From contig JAGHDT010000174.1 of the NCBI GenBank assembly GCA_021159805.1, positions 1-15,159 on the forward strand: a DNA stretch of 15,159 bases. Direction: 5' to 3'. How positions within the stretch are numbered: the first letter of the stretch is position 1; each line of letters begins with the position of its first letter. Made by a program: the position numbers and the translations under genes. Under the pieces are notes generated by a model, which worked only from the letters and a program-made list of their open reading frames with translations, did no database searches and had not been told where the DNA came from. Source of the stretch: Anaerolineae bacterium (GTDB lineage Bacteria > Chloroflexota > Anaerolineae > B4-G1 > SLSP01). Shown one piece after another: positions 8,441 to 14,070 of the stretch.

Positions 8441-10273
8441 CTATCTCGCCAATACATCCACGAACTGCTGCTCGTAGAGCTCGTAGTATAGCCCGCCAAG
8501 GGCAAGCAGCGCCTCGTGGGATCCCTGTTCAACGATGCAGCCATCATCGATCACACAGATGACATCAGCACCACGGATAGTACTCAAGCGATGGGCAATC
8601 ACCACAGCAGTTCGTCCCGCCAGGAGCCGGTCCAGCGCATCCTGAATCAGCGACTCGGTCATCGTGTCCACGCTGGATGTAGCCTCATCCAGGATCAAGA
8701 TACGCGGATCTGCCAAGAGTGCACGTGCAATACTCAGCAGCTGGCGCTGGCCCACGGAGAAGTTCACGCCGCCTTCCTGAATCCGAGTCTGGTACCCATC
8801 AGGCGTGCGCATGATGAACTCGTGCGCGTTGGCCAACCGAGCGGCTGCCTCAACATCCTCGTCCGGTGCGCCAGGATCGCCGAAACGGATATTGTCTGCG
8901 ATCGTCCCGGAGAAGAGGAAGGGCTCCTGGGGCACAATGCCCATCTGCCTCCGCAACGACCTCTGCGCCACATCGCGAACGTCAATCCCGTCAATCAAGA
9001 CAGCCCCTTTGGTGACATCATAGAAGCGCGCGATGAGATTGGAGATCGAGGTCTTGCCGGCTCCGGTCGGCCCTACCAATGCGATTGTCTGTCCCGGTGC
9101 GATCTTCAGATTGATGTCCCGCAGCACAACCTCATCACCCCGGTAGGCAAACGTGACATCGCGAAGCTCTACACGCCCCTCAATCAGCGGCATCGGCTTG
9201 GCGCCGGCACGATCGGGGACGGCAGACTCGGTGTCGAGCAAATGCAGCACCCGCTCGCCGCCGGCCATCGCTGACTGCATCGTCGTATAGAGCTGGCTGA
9301 GCTCCTGGATGGGCCGGAAGAACCGTGTGACATACGAGAGAAAGGCGATAACGACACCTAGGGTCAGGGTGTCTTGCGCGACCGACCGTCCGCCGAACCA
9401 CAGTACAACCACCATCGCTAACGTGCTGAGGAACTGCACCACAGGCATGAAGGCGAAGGAAAGCGAAGTGGCATTGATATGGGCATCTCGGTTCGCCCTG
9501 TTGACTTCATCAAAACGCTCCTGCGTTGTACCCTCCTGCGCGAAGGCCTGGATCACGCGCATGCCGGCCAGATCTTCGGCCAGATCACCGACGACCTCTG
9601 CGACTGTCACCCGCATCCGGCGGTAGGCCTTCTTGGCGTGACGCGCGTAGATCGACGTAGCCAGCACCATCAAGGGCATCACACTGAAAGTCAGCAACGC
9701 CAGATGGGGGCTCATCGAGACCATCACCACCACAATGCCCACCAGCGTTAGCAGGTCACCGATGATGCTGATCAAACCCTGCGAAAGGAGATCATTGATC
9801 ACACCGACGTCGCTGAAAACACGCGACAGCGTGACACCGATGATGTGGGTATCGTGGTATCCCAGATGGATTGTCTGCAGATGGGCCACAAGCTGCGCTC
9901 GCATATCCCCCAGCACCTGCTGACCTATCTTGGACAGCAGATACTGCTGGGCCATGGTTGTGGCATAGAGTCCTACAAACGTACCAGCTGTAATGAGCGC
10001 TATACGATCGAGCCCTCCCAAGTCACCGCTAGAGATGTAATCATCTACCGCGATTTTCGTCAGATAGGGTACCAACAACCCCAGCCCGGACGAGATAACC
10101 ATCATCAAGAGGGCGCCCACCATACTACGCCAGTGCGGCTTGAGGAAGACCAGCAGGCGCCCGATGATCCGCATGTCGACCGCACGCCCTTTTTCCTCAT
10201 CCTCCTGCCCAAGCCTCCGCAGCAATCCGCGCGGACCGCCCCCCATACTGGTTGTACCAATGGAGAAACTCAT
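8441..10273 (-). CDS. ABC half-exporter with variant signature FSVGQ, probable catalytic partner of the upstream subunit
   Basis: This TMD-NBD exporter half has 610 residues. ATG at 10273 is chosen (GTG at 10276 is adjacent), with a GGGGAGGAG ribosome site just upstream. A Gly/Arg-rich and acidic N-terminal segment (10-35) precedes six membrane helices (about 45-325). The NBD has Walker A GPTGAGKT (401-408), Q-loop Gln449, Walker B ILILDEATSS with Glu530, and switch His561. The signature is FSVGQ (505-509; DNA 8747-8761) instead of LSGGQ. It starts 11 bp after the upstream exporter stop, so the two are co-translated. In heterodimeric exporters such as TM287/288 or BmrCD, each site combines Walker motifs of one chain with the signature of the other. 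Here this chain gives the intact Walker B/His, and its odd signature faces the partner's degenerate site. The substrate is unknown; drug efflux is likely. Confidence 0.93.
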   Translation of the reverse strand: MSFSIGTTSMGGGPRGLLRRLGQEDEEKGRAVDMRIIGRLLVFLKPHWRSMVGALLMMVISSGLGLLVPYLTKIAVDDYISSGDLGGLDRIALITAGTFVGLYATTMAQQYLLSKIGQQVLGDMRAQLVAHLQTIHLGYHDTHIIGVTLSRVFSDVGVINDLLSQGLISIIGDLLTLVGIVVVMVSMSPHLALLTFSVMPLMVLATSIYARHAKKAYRRMRVTVAEVVGDLAEDLAGMRVIQAFAQEGTTQERFDEVNRANRDAHINATSLSFAFMPVVQFLSTLAMVVVLWFGGRSVAQDTLTLGVVIAFLSYVTRFFRPIQELSQLYTTMQSAMAGGERVLHLLDTESAVPDRAGAKPMPLIEGRVELRDVTFAYRGDEVVLRDINLKIAPGQTIALVGPTGAGKTSISNLIARFYDVTKGAVLIDGIDVRDVAQRSLRRQMGIVPQEPFLFSGTIADNIRFGDPGAPDEDVEAAARLANAHEFIMRTPDGYQTRIQEGGVNFSVGQRQLLSIARALLADPRILILDEATSSVDTMTESLIQDALDRLLAGRTAVVIAHRLSTIRGADVICVIDDGCIVEQGSHEALLALGGLYYELYEQQFVDVLAR

Positions 10274-10284
10274 CACTCCTCCCC

Positions 10285-12123
10285 TTACGCCCTATCCAAG
10301 GCGGGGCTCAATGCGTCAACCTGTGGCTGCGCCACCAACTTCTGAACTTCTTGTGGCCGCAGCTGGCGTTCATAGATGTCGGCATAGAGTCCGGAGCGTG
10401 CCAACAGCTCTCCATGTGTACCCCTGGCGACGATGTGACCGCTGTCCAAAACCACGATCAGGTTGGCCATCCGCACTGTGCTCAAACGCTGCGCGATGAC
10501 AAAGGACGTGCGGCCCCGCATCAGACGCTCAAGTGCCTTCTGGATCAAGCGCTCAGTCTCAGTATCCACACTAGACATCGCATCATCCAAGATCAAGATC
10601 CTGGGATCCTTAAGCAAAGCACGAGCGATCGCTATCCGCTGTTTCTGCCCACCCGAGAGCGTCGAACCACGTTCGCCGACCTGTGTCTCATAGCCATCCG
10701 GCATCGCCATGATGAAATCATGGGCCTGCGCTGCTCTGGCCGCCTCGATCACTTCCTCGTCGCTCGCATCGGGACGCCCAAACTCGATGTTCTCACGAAT
10801 CGAAGCCGCGAAGAGCGTCGTCTCCTGCAGCACAATGCCGATCTGCCGTCGCAGCGACTCAAGCGTGAGATCGCGAACATCGTGACCATCGATGGTCACC
10901 CGTCCCTTGGTGACATCATAGAAACGTGGGATAAGATTGATAATCGTGGACTTGCCCGATCCGGTGGCCCCAAGCAGCGCGATAATCTGTCCTGGCGCCA
11001 CCTCCAGATTGATTCCATCCAACACGGTCCGGCGCCCGAAGTAAGCGAAAGAGACGTCCTCAAACCGAACTCGCCCCTCAACCTCAGGCAGCTCTATGGC
11101 ATCCGGAGACTCCTTGACATCAGATTCTGCATCCAAGATCTCAAAGATGCGTTCGCCGCTGGCAGCAGCCTCCGTCACAAAGGGCACCATCCGCCCCAGC
11201 ATCCGGACGCGACCGGCCAACTGGCTGAGATATGCGGTAAAAGCTACGAACTCGCCCATCGTCAGCCCGCCCTGTATCACCAGACGGCCACCGGACCAGA
11301 TGATGAAGATCGTACTGATGTTCGTGAGGAAGACCACAGCAGGGTCATTGACCGCGCGGACCAATGCCGATTGCGCAGCCAACTCAAACCACGTATCGTT
11401 CTGCTCATTGAATCGCGCGATCTCAGCTTCTTCCTGGGCAAACCCTTTCACTATACGTGCACCGCGTAGATTCTGCTCCACCCATGAGGTCATCGAGGAA
11501 ACCTGACTGCGGATCGATCGCCAGAGCGGGCGCATATTCTTGGAGTACCGGTACGCCTGGATGAGTAGCACCGGCATTGACAGCAACGAGAGGAGAGCTA
11601 GCTGAACATTCATCGCCGCCAGAACGACCACAGTGATAATCAGGAGAACCGAACCCTCGAAAAACCGCATGGTGGCACGACCGTTCAGGAACCGCAGGCG
11701 ATCGACATCCTGCATAGCGCGCGCCAGCAGTTGCCCAGCCTCGGTGCGATCGTGGTAGGAGAACGAGAGCGATGACAGTTTCTGGTACAGCTCGTTGCGC
11801 AAGTCATAGGCTACATTCTGAGATGTCCGCTCAATCGCATTGCCCTGGAAGTAGCTCAACACGCCCCGCACCACTGTCAGCCCCAGGAGAGCCAGCACCG
11901 ACCAGGTCAAGTATTCCAGGTCGCGCTGCTCAATGCCCCGATCCACAATGCCGCGCATCAACTGCGGGATTATGATCACGATCACATTGATGACGACGAG
12001 GAGCGAGTACCCAACGAGCGCGAGACGCCAGTGTGGCTTTGTATATCCGAAGCAGCGCACGAGGATCTTGATATCGGTAGCTTTGGATCCGTGGCGTTGT
12101 TTCTGTTTGTCACTTGAGGGCAT
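10285..12123 (-). CDS. ABC half-exporter with degenerate catalytic site, first of a heterodimeric pair
   Basis: This TMD-NBD exporter half has 612 residues with six helices in about 30-320 and an NBD from about 350. Walker A GATGSGKS (385-392), Q-loop Gln433 and signature LSGGQ (489-493) are normal. The Walker B reads ILILDDA, so the catalytic Glu is Asp514 (codon 10582-10584). The switch His is Gln545 in FVIAQRLSTV (codon 10489-10491). Both changes are hallmarks of the degenerate subunit of heterodimeric exporters. Its intact LSGGQ would complete the active site of the partner at 8441-10273. The ATG at 12123 has GGAG 10 bases upstream and overlaps the end of the MarR gene by 14 bp, indicating translational coupling and shared regulation. 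The basic N-terminus (KQKQRHGSK) is cytoplasmic. The role is inferred as drug or toxic-compound export; the substrate is not evident. Confidence 0.94.
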   Translation of the reverse strand: MPSSDKQKQRHGSKATDIKILVRCFGYTKPHWRLALVGYSLLVVINVIVIIIPQLMRGIVDRGIEQRDLEYLTWSVLALLGLTVVRGVLSYFQGNAIERTSQNVAYDLRNELYQKLSSLSFSYHDRTEAGQLLARAMQDVDRLRFLNGRATMRFFEGSVLLIITVVVLAAMNVQLALLSLLSMPVLLIQAYRYSKNMRPLWRSIRSQVSSMTSWVEQNLRGARIVKGFAQEEAEIARFNEQNDTWFELAAQSALVRAVNDPAVVFLTNISTIFIIWSGGRLVIQGGLTMGEFVAFTAYLSQLAGRVRMLGRMVPFVTEAAASGERIFEILDAESDVKESPDAIELPEVEGRVRFEDVSFAYFGRRTVLDGINLEVAPGQIIALLGATGSGKSTIINLIPRFYDVTKGRVTIDGHDVRDLTLESLRRQIGIVLQETTLFAASIRENIEFGRPDASDEEVIEAARAAQAHDFIMAMPDGYETQVGERGSTLSGGQKQRIAIARALLKDPRILILDDAMSSVDTETERLIQKALERLMRGRTSFVIAQRLSTVRMANLIVVLDSGHIVARGTHGELLARSGLYADIYERQLRPQEVQKLVAQPQVDALSPALDRA

Positions 12124-12562
12124 TAGAATCTATCTCCATAATCTCGATCAAGCTCGCGAAAGCCTCATCCAACAGCTGCAATCGATCAAAAGGCAGCGCC
12201 TTAATCCGCTCGCGCAGCAGTGGGATGCCACCGGATGGTGGTTGCTCGGCGATCTCACGGCCCTTCGGCGTCAGCTCAACGTAGACCACCCGGCTGTCCT
12301 TGGTCGAGCGGCGTCGCTCCAGGTACCCCGCCTCCTCCAGCCGCGAGACCAACTCGGATGTAGAGCTGCCACTGATGAAGAGATACTCACAGATCTGACC
12401 GATCGTCAGCGGACCTGCCTCGTTGAGATAACGCAATGTGACGAGGCCCCTGCCACGTACGCCCTCACATTGCGTCTTCCGAGAGTAGCGGCGAAGGTGA
12501 CGGTACAGCACAAGGAACTTCTGGGTGACGTCTAGTGCGGCCTTCTGCGTCTCCTGAGCCAT
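12110..12562 (-). CDS. MarR-family transcriptional regulator
   Basis: This is a 150-residue winged-helix repressor of the MarR type, of normal length. Residues about 10-35 form the N-terminal dimer helix. The winged helix-turn-helix follows, with recognition region ICEYLFISGSSTSELVSRLEEAGYLER (split here only by the eye at about 58-84) and wing RRRSTKDSRVVYVELTPKG. The wing has the family's D-x-R pattern. The C-terminal helices (about 115-145) close the dimer. ATG at 12562 is chosen over TTG at 12565, with GGGGAGGG 5 bases upstream. Its last 14 bp overlap the first exporter gene, so it is co-transcribed with it. The promoter upstream carries a 40 bp palindrome just after the -10, the expected place for autorepression. 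It probably responds to a substrate of the exporters; the ligand is unknown. Confidence 0.92.
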   Translation of the reverse strand: MAQETQKAALDVTQKFLVLYRHLRRYSRKTQCEGVRGRGLVTLRYLNEAGPLTIGQICEYLFISGSSTSELVSRLEEAGYLERRRSTKDSRVVYVELTPKGREIAEQPPSGGIPLLRERIKALPFDRLQLLDEAFASLIEIMEIDSNALK

Positions 12563-12567
12563 CAAGT

Positions 12568-12575
12568 CCCTCCCC
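12568..12575 (-). promoter_or_regulatory. Ribosome binding site of the MarR gene
   Basis: The minus strand reads GGGGAGGG, 5 bases before the ATG at 12562. It supports that ATG over the adjacent TTG at 12565. From the predicted transcription start near 12691, the untranslated leader is about 130 bases. Confidence 0.7.
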
Positions 12576-12654
12576 TATCGCTCTGCTGATGTGTGCCGGT
12601 CGGCACAGCCTGTCCGCTCCCCGGCAAGAGTCAACTCCTCGTACGCGAAGATCA

Positions 12655-12694
12655 TCGGTACCGAAATATTCGGTACCGAATATTTCGGTACCGA
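12655..12694. promoter_or_regulatory. Perfect 40 bp palindromic operator with three CGGTACCG boxes
   Basis: The stretch is identical to its own reverse complement over all 40 bases. It consists of three direct units of 15 bp, each starting with CGGTACCG (12656, 12671, 12686), separated by AT-rich AAATATT and AATATTT. Each box is itself an 8 bp palindrome, and the central one extends to TTCGGTACCGAA. It lies just downstream of the -10 hexamer and covers the expected transcription start. A repressor bound here, most simply the MarR protein encoded 90 bp further on, would block transcription. In RNA the same bases would form a long hairpin at the 5' end. Confidence 0.85.
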
Positions 12695-12697
12695 AGC

Positions 12698-12726
12698 ATT
12701 ATAGCACCATTGGAAAGCCGTGTCAA
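12698..12726 (-). promoter_or_regulatory. Consensus sigma70-type promoter of the MarR-exporter operon
   Basis: On the minus strand a perfect -35 TTGACA (12721-12726) and a perfect -10 TATAAT (12698-12703) are separated by 17 bp. The predicted start is near 12691, inside the palindromic operator. Such a full-consensus promoter would be very strong unless repressed, which fits tight control by the operator. Confidence 0.9.
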
Positions 12727-12854
12727 AGTGATCTCGCCAACTGCGTATAGTGCAAAACATTGGTTAACCGACTTCAGGGCGGTGGCACCGTCGTCTACCA
12801 GGCACCCTCACCGATACTCCGCCGACGGAATGGCAGAGGGGCACAGAGACACTG

Positions 12855-12884
12855 AACTCTGCGTAACTCTGCGTAACTCTGCGT
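12855..12884. repeat. Three tandem copies of the 10 bp unit AACTCTGCGT
   Basis: Three exact units begin at 12855, 12865 and 12875, with an A following as the start of a fourth. The block is preceded by CACAGAGACACTG and followed directly by GTGCAAAC. Its period of 10 bp is near one helical turn. The unit is unlike the MarR operator boxes. It may be slippage-derived or part of an intergenic repeat family. Confidence 0.85.
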
Positions 12885-12886
12885 AG

Positions 12887-12905
12887 TGCAAACTGTTAGT
12901 TTGCA
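12887..12905. repeat. Short inverted repeat TGCAAACT-GTT-AGTTTGCA
   Basis: The arms 12887-12894 and 12898-12905 are exact reverse complements around a 3-base centre. It directly follows the tandem repeat. It could be a binding site for a dimeric regulator or a weak hairpin. There is no gene start within 200 bases that it would plainly control. Confidence 0.6.
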
Positions 12906-13111
12906 TCCGCGTGCAGGCACCAGCGAGTATCCATAGCGGCGCTCTTCAGCTATCTATGAGACCCCGGTCTAGCTCTTCACAATAACTCGTCCTATGCCCA
13001 CGCCAACTCTTTGCCTGTCGAGGTGTGAGTCTCTGGGCAGCACAGCGGACAAGTATTGACTGCAGGGAGACACAGAGGCTCAAGCAGAGTGTGAGTCTAT
13101 CGAGGGGTGAG

Positions 13112-13144
13112 GCCGGCACAACGCCGTCGAGTCGTCGTGCCGGC
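13112..13144 (-). terminator. Stem-loop after the lyase gene, possible terminator
   Basis: GCCGGCAC (13112-13119) pairs with GTGCCGGC (13137-13144). After one mismatch, three more pairs close a 9-base loop. It begins 7 bases beyond the stop at 13152 on the minus strand. No T-run follows, so it resembles the window's other hairpin at 60-105 rather than a classical intrinsic terminator. Confidence 0.5.
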
Positions 13145-13151
13145 GCGAAAG

Positions 13152-14048
13152 CTACATGGAAGCGAGGGCCGAGAAGCCGGCAGCAGTCAGTGCGGCGTGG
13201 AATTGAGCGCGTTGCTCAGCCAACATCGGCGCACGGGGGAGCCGTGGCTCGCCACAGTCCATCCCCAGCACACGCAGCGCCTCAAAGAGCGCCCCAAAGA
13301 CGCCATAGTGATGGAGTACGCGGGTCACCCGGTTGACCTGCAACTGCAAGTCCCGGGCACGCCCGAGGTCGCCGCCATCGAGACTAACACGGATCTCGCG
13401 GTACACGCCGGGCATCAGATTGAGCGTGGTGCCGATATTGGCCGGGGAACCCACCATTCCCGCGAACGCACACTGTTCATCCATCCCGGAGAAGATGGTC
13501 CAGCCCTGATCGCCCAGCTCGATGATCGCGCGGAGCTCATAGAGATTTGACCCCGTGTACTTGGCACCGGCGACGTTGGGAATCCTCAAAAGCAGCTCCT
13601 GCATCAGCGCCACCGCGTCCGTCTCTCCCCCGAAGAGATACGGGTAGAAGGGCAGACCCGGTACTGAGGCCGCGATGGCCTCGTAATGGATGAGCGTTTC
13701 CTCAGGGCTACGTCGGAAGGGCGGCAGGATGCTGGCCACGCCATCCGCCCCCACCTCTTGGGCGTGCTGTGCCAGCATGACCGCGTGCCGCGTGGCCACC
13801 GTGCCAACGTGCACGATAACCGGGATGCGCCCTGCCACCTGCTTTACCACCGTCTCGGCGACCTGGCGGCGCTCCGGCCCCGAAAGGAAGACACCCTCAC
13901 CGGTAGAACCGCAGAGGTAGAGCCCATCAACGCCCTTGCCGATTAGATACTCGGTCAACTGCGCCAGCATCGACACGTCGACACCACCATCATCCGTGGC
14001 CGGCGTCACCAATGCCGGCCATGCACCGTGAAACTGTCTTAGGTCCAC
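13152..14048 (-). CDS. Dihydrodipicolinate synthase / N-acetylneuraminate lyase family protein
   Basis: This is a class I aldolase-type TIM barrel of 298 residues, the normal family length. GTG at 14048 is chosen because AGGAGG lies 4 bases upstream and family similarity begins at FHGAWPALVTP. An in-frame reading from 14120 would overlap the sulfatase gene and lacks support. Visible motifs are the pyruvate-binding GSTGEG (47-52), catalytic Tyr in FYPYLF (Tyr135 or Tyr137) and Schiff-base Lys163 in GAKYTG. A G-x-K-Y-T context is more typical of N-acetylneuraminate lyase and sugar-acid aldolases than of true DHDPS, which usually has an acidic/alanine sequence after the lysine. It would split or form a 2-keto acid via pyruvate in the cytoplasm. 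The sulfatase 22 bp upstream suggests catabolism of sulfated or acidic sugars rather than lysine synthesis. The exact substrate is not determined. Confidence 0.88.
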   Translation of the reverse strand: MDLRQFHGAWPALVTPATDDGGVDVSMLAQLTEYLIGKGVDGLYLCGSTGEGVFLSGPERRQVAETVVKQVAGRIPVIVHVGTVATRHAVMLAQHAQEVGADGVASILPPFRRSPEETLIHYEAIAASVPGLPFYPYLFGGETDAVALMQELLLRIPNVAGAKYTGSNLYELRAIIELGDQGWTIFSGMDEQCAFAGMVGSPANIGTTLNLMPGVYREIRVSLDGGDLGRARDLQLQVNRVTRVLHHYGVFGALFEALRVLGMDCGEPRLPRAPMLAEQRAQFHAALTAAGFSALASM

Positions 14049-14052
14049 ATTG

Positions 14053-14058
14053 CCTCCT
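14053..14058 (-). promoter_or_regulatory. Ribosome binding site that decides the lyase GTG start
   Basis: The minus strand reads AGGAGG, 4 bases before GTG at 14048. The ATG two bases upstream (14050) is in another frame and meets a stop within four codons, so GTG is the start. Confidence 0.7.
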
Positions 14059-14070
14059 GAGTGGATGGGG

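Larger units (their letters stand above)
12727..13111. other. Intergenic region between the lyase and the MarR promoter
   Basis: No coding region is supported on either strand. It holds a tandem repeat (12855-12884), a short inverted repeat (12887-12905) and a related motif at 12741-12757 (CTGCGTATAGTGCAAAA). There are also small palindromes GGTTAACC (12762-12769) and AGACC-CC-GGTCT (12959-12970), and a 10-base direct repeat GTGTGAGTCT at 13023 and 13089. None is a recognised RNA gene. The region looks like a short-repeat-rich spacer between two transcription units running in the same direction. Confidence 0.5.

Noticed and set aside
8516..9274. Plus-strand reading frame of 252 codons
   Set aside because: Antisense to the NBD of the second exporter, with no family features.
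10252..11469. Long plus-strand reading frame of 405 codons opposite the first exporter gene
   Set aside because: It lies wholly antisense to a clear ABC exporter with all family motifs, shows no recognisable domain, and is a by-product of codon bias.
12655..12700. CRISPR-like array from the 15 bp repeats
   Set aside because: Repeats are too short, contiguous and palindromic, without unique spacers of normal length or cas genes; the position at a promoter identifies an operator.
12575..12760. Small minus-strand frame reading through the promoter and palindrome
   Set aside because: Its start lies upstream of the consensus promoter and its repeats simply translate the operator boxes; the leader is better explained as untranslated.
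13025..13550. Two plus-strand frames (13025-13336 and 13107-13550) covering the spacer and lyase end
   Set aside because: Most of their length is antisense to the lyase, composition is Arg/Ser-rich and irregular, and no ribosome site is evident.
13152..14048. Housekeeping dapA for lysine synthesis
   Set aside because: The GAKYTG lysine context and the sulfatase neighbour fit a sugar-acid lyase better, so no gene symbol is assigned.
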